A DNA stretch of 20,917 nt from CSP1-5 sp964348275. Its GTDB lineage: Bacteria; Methylomirabilota; Methylomirabilia; Methylomirabilales; CSP1-5. The notes below the pieces were generated by a model that searched no databases, had not been told where the DNA came from, and was given only the letters and a program-made list of their open reading frames with translations. The position numbers and the translations under genes are program-made. Shown in pieces: positions 1 to 7,296 of the stretch. The stretch covers positions 1 to 20,917 of the forward strand of contig CAYGBT010000046.1 of the NCBI GenBank assembly GCA_964348275.1, in the 5' to 3' direction. Position 1 is the stretch's first letter. The number at the start of each line of letters is the position of its first letter.

Positions 1-63
1 GGCGGTGATCACCACGAGCACCCCGGCTTCGTTCCACTTCACACGTCGCTTATCCTACCGTGC

Positions 64-90
64 ATGGGGTCAGGTCTTGAATCTTGACAT
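64..90 (+). repeat. Left inverted end (REP-like) of the transposase unit
   Basis: This copy is the reverse complement of 974-1000 with two mismatches. Inside it, GTCAGG (69-74) can pair with CTTGAC (83-88) through one G-T wobble, leaving an 8-nt loop. That is a small imperfect hairpin of the sort Y1 transposases recognise as single-stranded DNA. A GGG run precedes the hairpin, where REP elements carry their guide tetranucleotide. The role as a transposase binding site is inferred. Confidence 0.65.
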
Positions 91-118
91 CCCCGCTGGG
101 ATGAGGTAGACATCCTGC

Positions 119-994
119 ATGGCGAGACCACTTCGCATACAATATGCGGGCGCGCTGTACCACATTACCTCACGGGGGAACGCACGGCAACAGATCTTTA
201 AAAATGACCAAGACCGCCTGCTGTTCCTTACGACGCTAAAAAGAGTCACAGACCGACATCGGTGGTTGTGTCATGCCTATTGCCTCATGAACAACCATTA
301 CCATCTCGTGGTTGAGACCCCCGAGGGAAACCTTGCCCAAGGGATGCGACAGCTCAATGGTGTCTATACCCAGAGCTATAATCAGCGGCACGAGCGCAGT
401 GGCCATCTCTTTGAGGGCCGATATACGGCCATCTTAGTGCAAAAGGAAAGCCATTTGCTGGAAGTGTGCCGATATGTGGTCTTGAATCCCGTCCGGGCTC
501 GGGTCGTGGACCGACCGGAGCAATGGAAGTGGAGCAGCTACGGGGGGACGGGGGGACTTGGGAAGCCGCACCCGTGCCTGACCAGAGACTGGGTTCTAGG
601 CCACTTCGGTAAGAATCTCCGGGAAAGCGAGCAGGGATACAGGGCCTTTGTGAAGGCGGGGAGAGGTGTGGAAAGCATCTGGAAGCATGTAAAAGGGCAA
701 AGCCTCTTAGGGCAGGAGGATTTTGTGCAGACGTTGGTCGGGTATGTCAGGGGGCGTGAAGAGATAAAAGAAATACCCCGGAGCCAGCGGTACGTAGCCC
801 GGCCTGCTCTTGCGAAACTTTTAAAAGAGAGAGTGGTTAATGAGAAGGCGCGCAGGGATCGGAAAATCGTGGAGGCGGTGGAGCGATATGGGTATACTCA
901 GAAGGAAATTGCCGACTTTCTGGGGATGCACTATTCAACCATTAGTAGACTGGTAAATAGGACCTATGGACGAATGTCAAAATTCAAGACCTGA
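119..994 (+). CDS. REP-associated tyrosine transposase (IS200-like, Y1 HUH) with C-terminal helix-turn-helix
   Basis: This is a single-strand DNA nickase/transposase of the TnpA_REP (RAYT) family, 291 aa. The N-terminal IS200-like domain occupies roughly residues 1-130. The HUH metal-binding pair is H60-Y-H62 in MNNHYHLVV. A conserved helix carries Y83 and Y87, one of which should be the nucleophile, followed by the family motif RYVVLNPVRA near 118-127. Residues about 235-285 form a helix-turn-helix (KEIADFLGMHYSTISRL) that probably contributes DNA binding. The ATG at 119 has GAGG 12 nt upstream, a loose spacing, but no better start exists. The last six codons and the stop lie inside the right inverted end. 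The gene is intact and more AT-rich than its neighbours, consistent with transfer. Confidence 0.9.
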   Translation: MARPLRIQYAGALYHITSRGNARQQIFKNDQDRLLFLTTLKRVTDRHRWLCHAYCLMNNHYHLVVETPEGNLAQGMRQLNGVYTQSYNQRHERSGHLFEGRYTAILVQKESHLLEVCRYVVLNPVRARVVDRPEQWKWSSYGGTGGLGKPHPCLTRDWVLGHFGKNLRESEQGYRAFVKAGRGVESIWKHVKGQSLLGQEDFVQTLVGYVRGREEIKEIPRSQRYVARPALAKLLKERVVNEKARRDRKIVEAVERYGYTQKEIADFLGMHYSTISRLVNRTYGRMSKFKT

Positions 995-1000
995 CCCTAT
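974..1000 (-). repeat. Right inverted end (REP-like), overlapping the transposase stop
   Basis: This is the inverted partner of 64-90. Its first 21 nt are translated as the transposase C-terminus (MSKFKT and TGA at 992-994), so the gene cannot be separated from its right end. On the minus strand it forms the same small hairpin as the left copy, with two G-T wobbles. Confidence 0.65.
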
Positions 1001-1124
1001 TTGGTGGGGGGTGTTCCCTTGACGGTCGAAGAACGGTGCGCCATCTTTAATATATGAAGTCTTTTTGCTCGAACCACTGACGAGGTGAGGCTGAAGTGAG
1101 TGGCTTCTTACAAGGGGGTCGGCT

Positions 1125-2165
1125 ATGAGATCAAGGGCTTATGTATGCGTCGCACTCTTGCTTGCAGTGCTGGTCAGTGGAGGCAGCGCCTGGGGCGCGG
1201 AGAAGATCCTGATCTACTCCCCGTGGAAAGACAAGGTCATGCGCAAGTTTGCCGATCTGTTCACGAAGAAGACAGGCATCGAGGTGGAATCCATCAATAT
1301 CTCGACTGGGGAGATCTATGCGCGCCTCAAGGTCGAAAAGGCGAGGCCGCAGGCGGACGTGTGGCATTCGGTCCGCGCCAGTATCCTGAAAAAGGCGGAA
1401 CAGGAGGGGCTCATCACCACGTATCGGCCTCAGAACCTCGACCGCGTGTTTCCCCGGTACACGTATCCCGGAGATGATCATCTGTATGGCAGCACGATGT
1501 ACCCGCTGATCTTTGCCTACAACAAGACGATGCTCAAAAAGATGGGTGCCGAACCACCCCGGACGTACGAGGACCTGCTCGACCCCAAATGGAAAGACAA
1601 GATTGTCACGCCGCACCCCGCCGCGTCCGGGACCGGGTACGCCTTCGTGACCACGGTTCTCCAGCTCTTTCGGGCGCCCGGCGAGGTCGGGATTGAGTCC
1701 AAGCAGGGATGGGATTACCTGCTGCGCCTCAACCAAAACATCGCCCAGTATACCCGGAGCGGGAGTGCCCCCAGCAAGTTTGTCGCGGCTGGCGAGTTTC
1801 CGGTGGCCATCACCTTCTATGACCGTGTCTATCACCTCTCCCAAGAGGGCTACCCCATCGTGCCGGTCTTTCCCAGCCCGATTTACGCTGAACCGTCTTG
1901 TACAGCCCTCGTGGCGAACAGCCCGAATCCTGCGGGGGCCAAAAAGTTTCTGGACTTCATGCTCTCCAAGGACGCCCAAATGCTGGCGCGGACCCTCGGG
2001 AATTACTCGGTCCGCACCGACCTCGATCCGCCGGAAGGGGCACCCCCCTTGAAGAGTCTGCAGGTCTTCGACGACGACTACGTGTGGGGAGCCAAGTACA
2101 AAAAGCAAATCTTGAATCGTTTCAACCAAAACGTGGCCCGGGCGCCCAAGAAGAAAAAGAAATAG
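1125..2165 (+). CDS. ABC transporter periplasmic substrate-binding protein, ferric-iron (AfuA/FbpA) type
   Basis: This is a 346-aa extracellular solute-binding protein that would deliver substrate to the permease and ATPase encoded just downstream. A signal peptide is clear: basic MRSR, hydrophobic core residues 6-18, and cleavage near residue 24 or 25 (SAWG/AEK). The mature part opens with a beta strand and a segment (ILIYSPWKDKVMRKFADLFTKKTGIEVE) typical of family-1 binding proteins related to iron(III)-binding AfuA/FbpA. A tyrosine-containing C-terminal region (NYSVRTDL, DDDYVWGAKY) fits that group. The ATG at 1125 has AAGGGGG six nt upstream. The protein ends in five consecutive lysines before the stop. 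Substrate is not proven; ferric iron is the family default, but phosphonate or polyamine importers look similar. Confidence 0.85.
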   Translation: MRSRAYVCVALLLAVLVSGGSAWGAEKILIYSPWKDKVMRKFADLFTKKTGIEVESINISTGEIYARLKVEKARPQADVWHSVRASILKKAEQEGLITTYRPQNLDRVFPRYTYPGDDHLYGSTMYPLIFAYNKTMLKKMGAEPPRTYEDLLDPKWKDKIVTPHPAASGTGYAFVTTVLQLFRAPGEVGIESKQGWDYLLRLNQNIAQYTRSGSAPSKFVAAGEFPVAITFYDRVYHLSQEGYPIVPVFPSPIYAEPSCTALVANSPNPAGAKKFLDFMLSKDAQMLARTLGNYSVRTDLDPPEGAPPLKSLQVFDDDYVWGAKYKKQILNRFNQNVARAPKKKKK

Positions 2166-2186
2166 GAGGCACCACAAGCGAACATC

Positions 2187-3881
2187 GTGGAAGCGGTCTT
2201 TCCCGCTTTTCTCGCTCGCACACGACGGGATCTCCGCCAGCTGGCCGGGGAACCCGTCGTGCTGTGTCTGGTCATTGCGTGCGCGGTCATTCTCTTTTGC
2301 TTTGTGGTCTACCCGCTTGCGGCCGTCTTCTGGGAGAGCCTTCACGACGACGAGGGGAACTATGCAGGGCTGGCTAACTATCTGGCCTTCGTGACCTCTC
2401 CCTACTTCCGGGAGGTCTTTTATAACACCATTACCATGTCGGTGACGGCCACCCTCGGGGCGTTGGTGCTGGGGACCCTGTATGCCTTTGCCATGACGCG
2501 GACCGATGTTCCGGGGAAGCCTCTCTTTATGGTCACGGCCATCCTCCCCATGATCACCCCGCCATTCGTCAGCGCTTTTGCCTTCATCCTCCTGCTCGGT
2601 CGGAATGGGATGATCAACGTGCTCCTGGATCAATGGTTTGGGTTTAAGTTCATTATCTACGGCTGGCATGGGGTGGTCATTGCGCAGACGCTTACGACCT
2701 TTCCTCTCGCGTACCTGATAACCGCTGCTGCTTTCACCTCCTTCGATACCTCTCTGGAAGACGCTGCCCAAGACCTGGGGGCACCAAACTTTTACATGCT
2801 TCGAACCGTCACCTTCCCCCTGATTACACCCGCTCTGGGCGCGGCGGCCCTCCTGATCCTGATGACCAACCTGAGTGCTTTCGGCGCCCCCGCCCTCTTG
2901 GGAGGGGGAATGTCGGTCCTCGCGGTGGAGGCGGTGATCCAGACCCTGGGTGTCTTGGACTGGGGGATGGGAACCACGATCAGTGTGATCTTGTTGATCC
3001 CGTCCTTCCTCCTCTTTTACTACCAAAGCCGCCGGAAGGAGGCACGTTCCTACGTGACCGTGACCGGTGCCCCGATGCACGCCGAGGCACGACCTACGCC
3101 GCCGGCCATTCGATGGTCGCTCTTTGCGCTCTGCACGGCAGTCTCAACCGTTGTGGCAGCAATCTACGTGGTCATTGCGCTCGGAGGATTCGCCAAGGTC
3201 TGGGGAATCGACCATGCCTTCACCTTGGAGCACTATCGCCTGGTCTTCGCCAATAGTTGGCGATCCCTCGTCAACACGGTGATGCTCGCCTCGGTGGGCG
3301 CGCTGGCGGCCGCTATGGTCGGGCTGACCATCGCGTATCTCTTGGTCCGTCGGAGGTTTCTGGGGCAGCGGATTATGGATTCTCTGGCCACATTGCCTTA
3401 CGCGGTGCCGGGCACGATGATGGGGCTCGGGTTCGTGATGGCATTTAACCAGCGTCCCCTCATCCTGACCGGAACGGCCTTCATCCTGATCCTGGATTAC
3501 ACCATCCGCCGCATGCCGTTCGGGTTGCGAACGGGGGTTTCCACCCTCCAGCAGATCGATGTGGCCATGGAAGAGGCCTCTGCGGACCTGGGCGCCCGAT
3601 GGTTCACTACCTTTCGGAAGGTCGTGCTTCCTTTGCTGAAACCGGCCTTTATCGCTGGCGTCACCTTCGCTTTCATCCGCGCCTCAACCGAGTTGACCTC
3701 AACCATCTTTCTGGTATCGCCCAACTGGCGGGTGATGGCGGTAGACATATATAATTTTGTCGAGGCGGGGTCGTTGGGCGCGGCTGGTGCCATGTCGACC
3801 TTGATGATGGCCATGATCATCCTGGCCCTGGGGATCCTCTACCGGGCGACTGGGGTGACGGTGTCGATGTTTCGCATGTGA
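2187..3881 (+). CDS. ABC transporter permease, fused two-domain (FbpB/AfuB-like)
   Basis: This 564-aa inner-membrane permease joins two BPD_transp_1 domains in one chain, as in FbpB and ThiP, so it needs no second permease. Each half has about six hydrophobic helices and an EAA loop that docks on the ATPase: LEDAAQDLGA near residues 190-200 and MEEASADLGA near 459-468. The only reasonable start is GTG 2187. A perfect AGGAGG lies at 2164-2169, inside and just after the stop of the binding-protein gene, but 17 nt from this GTG, which is long, so start assignment is moderate. The gene follows the binding protein after 21 nt and overlaps the ATPase gene (TGATG), indicating a coupled operon. Confidence 0.92.
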   Translation: MEAVFPAFLARTRRDLRQLAGEPVVLCLVIACAVILFCFVVYPLAAVFWESLHDDEGNYAGLANYLAFVTSPYFREVFYNTITMSVTATLGALVLGTLYAFAMTRTDVPGKPLFMVTAILPMITPPFVSAFAFILLLGRNGMINVLLDQWFGFKFIIYGWHGVVIAQTLTTFPLAYLITAAAFTSFDTSLEDAAQDLGAPNFYMLRTVTFPLITPALGAAALLILMTNLSAFGAPALLGGGMSVLAVEAVIQTLGVLDWGMGTTISVILLIPSFLLFYYQSRRKEARSYVTVTGAPMHAEARPTPPAIRWSLFALCTAVSTVVAAIYVVIALGGFAKVWGIDHAFTLEHYRLVFANSWRSLVNTVMLASVGALAAAMVGLTIAYLLVRRRFLGQRIMDSLATLPYAVPGTMMGLGFVMAFNQRPLILTGTAFILILDYTIRRMPFGLRTGVSTLQQIDVAMEEASADLGARWFTTFRKVVLPLLKPAFIAGVTFAFIRASTELTSTIFLVSPNWRVMAVDIYNFVEAGSLGAAGAMSTLMMAMIILALGILYRATGVTVSMFRM

Positions 3882-4993
3882 TGGGGGCGTCCGTGCGCCA
3901 GCAAGACGATCTGTACCGTGAGAGCGTGCCGGTCCGGTTAGAGGGAGTCACCAAACGGTTCGGTGACAGGGGCGAAGTGGTTGCGTTGGACCGGGTGAGC
4001 CTCGAGTTTCGGCAGGGAGAGTTGACCACGCTCTTGGGCCCGAGCGGCTGCGGCAAAACCACGGCCCTGCGGTGTATCGCCGGGTTCTACGAGCCAGATG
4101 AAGGCGACATTTTTATCGGCGGCGAACGGGTTACGGGCCGGCCCCCTTATGCCCGGCCCACCGGGACCGTCTTCCAGAACTATGCCCTTTTTCCTCACAT
4201 GACTATCTTTGAAAACATCGCCTATGGCCTGCGTGTTCGAAAGCTCTCTGACTCGACCATCCGCACCCAGGTGGAAAAGGTGGTGGCGCTGCTCCACCTC
4301 GAGGGCCTCGAGGACCGGTACGCACATCAGCTGAGCGGCGGTCAGCAGCAGCGGGTGGCCATCGCCAGGGTTCTGGTCAATGAACCCCAGGTGCTGTTGC
4401 TGGATGAACCCCTGAGCAACTTGGACGCCAAGCTGCGCGTCTACATGCGGACCGAGCTCAAGGCGCTGCAGCGGAGCCTCGGCATCACCACCGTGTACGT
4501 GACGCACGACCAGGAGGAGGCCATGGCAGTGTCTGACCGGATGGCCGTTATGAACGCGGGGCGGGTGGAACAAATGGGATACAGCATGGAGATCTACCGT
4601 CGGCCACGCAACAGCTTCGTTGCTGATTTCATCGGGCTCACGAACCTTCTACCCGCCGGGGTGCAGTCCCAGCAGGATGAGCGGGTGCGGGTCGATCTCT
4701 ATGGGCAGACGGTCGAGGTCGCAGCGGCGGCGCGGTACGAGCCGGGGACGCCGGTACAGCTCGTCTCTCGGCCGGAAATGCTCTCATTTGCCCCGGAGGA
4801 ACAGGCCCAGCTCCGGGGCCAGATCCGAGATGCCAACTTTCTGGGCCCGATAGCCCGGTACCGCGTGGAGCTGCCGGACGGCACAGTCGTCACGGTCGAT
4901 GAAGAGAACCCGCCGACTCTCCATCCAGTCGGAACTACAGTCTACCTCCATCTCGATACCGACGCCCTCTGGATCCTCAACCAGCAGGTTTAG
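3881..4993 (+). CDS. ABC transporter ATP-binding protein (FbpC/PotA-like, with TOBE domain)
   Basis: This is the cytoplasmic ATPase that powers the importer encoded by the two preceding genes, 370 aa from the ATG. All nucleotide-binding motifs are intact: Walker A GPSGCGKTT (53-61), Q-loop glutamine 99, signature LSGGQQQR (151-158), Walker B LLLDEP with D175 and E176, D-loop SNLD and switch H209 in VTHDQ. The C-terminal third is a TOBE-type regulatory domain (about 275-365). The ATG at 3881 shares its first base with the permease stop (TGATG). An in-frame GTG three bases earlier is an equally possible start. No clear ribosome site precedes either, consistent with translational coupling. Confidence 0.93.
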   Translation: MGASVRQQDDLYRESVPVRLEGVTKRFGDRGEVVALDRVSLEFRQGELTTLLGPSGCGKTTALRCIAGFYEPDEGDIFIGGERVTGRPPYARPTGTVFQNYALFPHMTIFENIAYGLRVRKLSDSTIRTQVEKVVALLHLEGLEDRYAHQLSGGQQQRVAIARVLVNEPQVLLLDEPLSNLDAKLRVYMRTELKALQRSLGITTVYVTHDQEEAMAVSDRMAVMNAGRVEQMGYSMEIYRRPRNSFVADFIGLTNLLPAGVQSQQDERVRVDLYGQTVEVAAAARYEPGTPVQLVSRPEMLSFAPEEQAQLRGQIRDANFLGPIARYRVELPDGTVVTVDEENPPTLHPVGTTVYLHLDTDALWILNQQV

Positions 4994-5053
4994 GAGCGAG
5001 TCCAGGCTTAAGCGGCCCCCCGAAAGCCTTGACAGCAACTTCCCCGTCTTGAT

Positions 5054-5198
5054 AGAAAAAAAACGGCCCCAAGAGGTCGCTCGACAAGCAGGATCGTTCT
5101 CGTGGGGTCGAACCGCTCCGGCGGGGGAGTGGGCCGCGGGAGAGAGGAGACCGGGAAGGCCTGGGAGTCCGGAGCGATCACTTGGGGCGTTTTTTTCT
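5054..5198. other. Long inverted repeat with nested hairpins, possible structured RNA
   Basis: The spacer between the ABC operon and the DUF502 gene has two complementary arms: 5054-5073 (AG, eight A, then CGGCCCCAAG) and 5181-5198 (CTTGGGGCG, seven T, CT). They can pair over about 18 bp with two bulges across a 107-nt interior. The interior has its own pairings: TCGAC 5081-5085 with GTCGA 5107-5111, and CGCTCCGG 5114-5121 with CCGGAGCG 5169-5176. Together these give a three-way-junction-like fold. On each strand the distal arm ends in a T run after a GC-rich stem, so transcripts of either strand could end there. It matches no RNA family I recognise; 6S, SRP, tmRNA and common riboswitch cores were considered and not found. 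It could also be an unusual bidirectional terminator. Confidence 0.45.
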
Positions 5199-5266
5199 GC
5201 CACAGGGTCAAGAGGGTCTTATCTTCGTGGGCTTCCTCCTTCTCCGCGTTGCAGAGTGACCGTAAA

Positions 5267-5983
5267 ATGCAGATCCCGAGGCAAAGGGTGAAGAATTCGC
5301 AAGATAAGCAGTCGCACACGACGGTGACGTCCCTCAGGCGCTACTTCGTCACCGGACTAATCATCGTCCTGCCGTCCGTTCTCACCCTCTATATCGTCTG
5401 GATCCTCTTCAACCTCGTTGGGGGATTCCTCTCGCCGGTCCTGGGGGTGATCCTTCAAACGATCGTGGGCAGAGAGATGGCAGCTCCCCTCGCCACCCTC
5501 TTGAGCGTGCTCGTCACCGTCGGCCTGATCATTCTGGTGGGGGTGACCGGAACTCTCTTTAGCCAGCGCATCTTTCAGAAGGCTGAGATCGTCTTTAGCC
5601 GCATTCCCGTGGTTCGGGGCATTTACGCCTCCATCCGTCAGCTCATCGATCTCGTGACGGCGAAAGATTCCGCCTTCCAGCGCGTGGCCATGATCGAATA
5701 CCCTCGGAAGGGCATCCATAGCCTTTGCTTCGTGACCAGCCGTCGCCGTTGGGAACTCCCGGATCGATCCGATTACGCCGTTACTGTTTTCCTTCCCACC
5801 TCCCCGAATCCGACCTCCGGGTTCTTTCTCCTGGTGCCGGAGAAGGAGGTGATTTACCTGAACATTTCGGTGGATGAGGCCGTGAAGATGATTATCTCGG
5901 GGGGGATGATTGGTCCTGAGGACCGGCAAGTGTTCGCCGAACCCTCCCCGGAAGATCTGTCCGGTGAAGAGATTACCTGGTGA
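5267..5983 (+). CDS. DUF502 family inner-membrane protein
   Basis: This 238-aa protein of unknown molecular function matches DUF502, seen as the motif LRRYFVTGLIIVLPSVLTLYI, then FSRIPVVRGIYASIRQLID and a soluble tail containing TSGFFLLVPEKEVIYLNISVDEAVKMIISGG. Two transmembrane helices are expected near residues 27-52 and 73-97. The reading frame is open upstream to 5102, but that stretch runs through the inverted-repeat spacer and has no family similarity. The start is therefore placed at ATG 5267. A GTG at 5288 has a better ribosome site (GAGG six nt before it) and is a close alternative giving 231 aa. The 3' end lies in a 16-bp tandem duplication. Confidence 0.88.
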   Translation: MQIPRQRVKNSQDKQSHTTVTSLRRYFVTGLIIVLPSVLTLYIVWILFNLVGGFLSPVLGVILQTIVGREMAAPLATLLSVLVTVGLIILVGVTGTLFSQRIFQKAEIVFSRIPVVRGIYASIRQLIDLVTAKDSAFQRVAMIEYPRKGIHSLCFVTSRRRWELPDRSDYAVTVFLPTSPNPTSGFFLLVPEKEVIYLNISVDEAVKMIISGGMIGPEDRQVFAEPSPEDLSGEEITW

Positions 5984-5994
5984 AGAGATTACCT
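5963..5994. repeat. Perfect 16-bp tandem duplication across two convergent stop codons
   Basis: GGTGAAGAGATTACCT occurs twice head to tail (5963-5978 and 5979-5994). The plus-strand DUF502 stop (TGA 5981-5983) lies in the second copy, and so does the minus-strand YchF-like stop (TAA, 5989-5991). The unit length is not a multiple of three, but both reading frames still end within it. Confidence 0.95.
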
Positions 5995-7065
5995 ACTGAA
6001 CCGCACCGTGAGGATATCCCCGTCCTGAACCCCGTACCCCTTTCCTTCAAGCCGTAATAGCCCATGTTTTCGGGCCACAGCCATCGAGCCAGAGGCCACG
6101 AGGTCCTGGACGGTGATCACCTCGGCCTTAATAAAGCCTTTCGCCATGTCGGTGTGGATGGTCCCGGCTGCTTCGAGCGCCGTGCCAGCCCGGGGTAACG
6201 CCCAGGCCCGCAGTTCCTCGCCGACCACGGTGAAGAAGGTGATGAGGTCCAGAAGGTCGAGGCATCGGCGGAGGATCGAGGGGCGTTCGAGGGTCTCAAG
6301 CCCCAGCGCTTGGGAAAACTCCAGGGCCTCTTCCTCTGCCAGTTGACTGAGTTCCCACTCGGTCTTGGCGAGGAGGCGGCTGTAGCCGGTTCGGGGCTTG
6401 GCCTCTTTCTGGTGAAGTTGCTCCCAGACCGGGTCGGCTTTCCCAATCTTTTCCTCGCCAATGTTGAGGAGGAGGAGGACGGGTTTCAGGGTGAGAAAGG
6501 CATAGCCCCGAAGGGTCTTCTCTTCCTCGGGCGTGAGTGGCATCTCTCGAAGGCTTTGCTCTTTCGTCAGCCACTCTCGGCACCGCTCCAGGAGAGGAAG
6601 CTCCTCCTGGCCCTCTCCCTTTCGACCCTTGCGCGCCTCTTCGGTGACCCGCTGGATGCGCTTCTCCGCAACTTCGAAGTCGGCCAGGAGAAGGATGGTC
6701 TCGAGGAGGGCAATATCCCGGAGCGGGTCGACGGTCCCCTCCTCATGAGGCACACGCTCATCCTCGAAGTGCCGGACGACGTGCAGGATCAGGTCCACCT
6801 GCCGGAGCTGGGCCAGGACGGACCCCTCGACGTCGCTGCCCTTGCCCGCGCGGGTCAGGGCAGGGAAATCGAGGCAGTCGGCGGTGACGGGAGTGACTTT
6901 CTTGGGGTGAAAGATGGCTGCCAGGTGGTCCAGGCGAGGCTCGGCAATTTTCGCGGTCCCCACAGCCGGCCCGACGCCTTTCGTCACAGAGGCGTGCTCC
7001 CCGACGAGAAGGTGAAAAACGGTGCTCTTTCCTGTGCGCGGAAGCCCGGTGATCCCAATGCGCAT
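5989..7065 (-). CDS. Divergent YchF-like GTPase/ATPase with C-terminal TGS-like domain
   Basis: This 358-aa P-loop protein belongs to the Obg/YchF group, translation-associated NTPases that in YchF prefer ATP. The P-loop is GLPRTGKST (7-15), the NxxE specificity motif of YchF is NIGE (201-204), and the C-terminal part has the YchF hallmark HTDMAKGFIKAEV (304-316) followed by a TGS/DUF933 fold ending in GYGVQDGDILTVRF. It differs from standard YchF in several places. The G3 motif, normally DxAGL, reads DFPAL (66-70), the YPFCTI switch stretch is replaced, and the P-loop is PRTGKS rather than PNVGKS. It is best seen as a divergent paralogue. The start ATG is 7063-7065; no strong ribosome site is visible. 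The gene converges on DUF502 with 5 bp between stops. Confidence 0.85.
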   Translation of the reverse strand: MRIGITGLPRTGKSTVFHLLVGEHASVTKGVGPAVGTAKIAEPRLDHLAAIFHPKKVTPVTADCLDFPALTRAGKGSDVEGSVLAQLRQVDLILHVVRHFEDERVPHEEGTVDPLRDIALLETILLLADFEVAEKRIQRVTEEARKGRKGEGQEELPLLERCREWLTKEQSLREMPLTPEEEKTLRGYAFLTLKPVLLLLNIGEEKIGKADPVWEQLHQKEAKPRTGYSRLLAKTEWELSQLAEEEALEFSQALGLETLERPSILRRCLDLLDLITFFTVVGEELRAWALPRAGTALEAAGTIHTDMAKGFIKAEVITVQDLVASGSMAVARKHGLLRLEGKGYGVQDGDILTVRFSR

Positions 7066-7260
7066 GGTCTTAGGTGTTTGGTGTTAGGTGTTGGGTCATA
7101 GTGCTCAGCACTTGACCCTCGAGTCTTAGTTATGCCCACCGGCTGATCGATGACCGATTCGGACCCGTTCCTATATTAGCACGTAGCTCGTTGCAATTGG
7201 CGCATAGTTCATGGTCGAGGTCTCTCAACTCTGAACTCTAGACGCTACACTCTCACGGCG
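7066..7260. repeat. Intergenic spacer made of degenerate short word repeats
   Basis: This divergent spacer contains several low-complexity runs: a TAGGTGTTTGG/TTAGGTGTTGGG type run at 7070-7095, a GATCGATGACCGATTCGG stretch near 7145-7161, and a CTCAACTCTGAACTCTAG-type run near 7223-7255. Closely similar words occur in the spacer before uvrA. It codes for nothing recognisable. Promoters of the ychF-like gene (minus) and the exonuclease gene (plus) must lie here or close by, but none is convincing by eye. Confidence 0.6.
7093..7118. promoter_or_regulatory. Near-perfect dyad upstream of the ychF-like gene
   Basis: GGGTCA-T-AGTGCT (7093-7105) is followed after one base by AGCACTTGACCC (7107-7118). 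The arms are complementary over 12 positions with one bulged T. It lies 28-53 bp upstream of the ychF-like start, in its leader or promoter region. No T run follows on either strand, so a terminator is unlikely. An operator or leader hairpin is an inference. Confidence 0.4.
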
Positions 7261-7296
7261 AAATGTGGTAACGTATTCCGTCGCGGGAGTCCAAAG

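Larger units (their letters stand above)
64..1000 (+). mobile_element. REP-associated tyrosine transposase unit with inverted ends
   Basis: The sequence shows one transposase gene bracketed by two inverted copies of a 27-nt sequence (64-90 and 974-1000) that match at 25 of 27 positions. The unit is 937 bp and carries no passenger gene. No target-site duplication is visible at its edges, as expected for HUH/Y1 enzymes, which join single strands without duplicating the target. RAYT genes are typically flanked by inverted REP-like sequences, and this arrangement fits that. Whether the unit still moves cannot be judged here. Confidence 0.7.

Noticed and set aside
1..42. A possible minus-strand gene start (GTG at 40-42, reading MKWNEAGVLVVITA)
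   Set aside because: Only 14 codons are in the window and the upstream ribosome site is weak, so it cannot be supported.
1019..1053. TTGACG with TAATAT as a promoter for the ABC operon
   Set aside because: The spacing is 23 bp, too long for a normal sigma70 promoter; the AT-rich stretch may still be a -10 region, but no matching -35 was found.
1131..3080. A 649-codon open frame on the minus strand opposite the ABC transporter genes
   Set aside because: The opposite strand encodes clear transporter families. The antisense translation is rich in Arg, Gly, His and Pro with no recognisable motif, typical of a shadow frame in high-GC DNA.
5081..5115. A tRNA-like or tmRNA T-arm (GGTTCGACCCC on the minus strand) in the inverted-repeat element
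   Set aside because: The flanking bases do not form a T stem and there is no acceptor stem or CCA end.
5102..5266. An N-terminal extension of the DUF502 protein
   Set aside because: The frame is open, but it crosses the long inverted repeat and has no similarity to the family; starts at 5267 or 5288 fit better.
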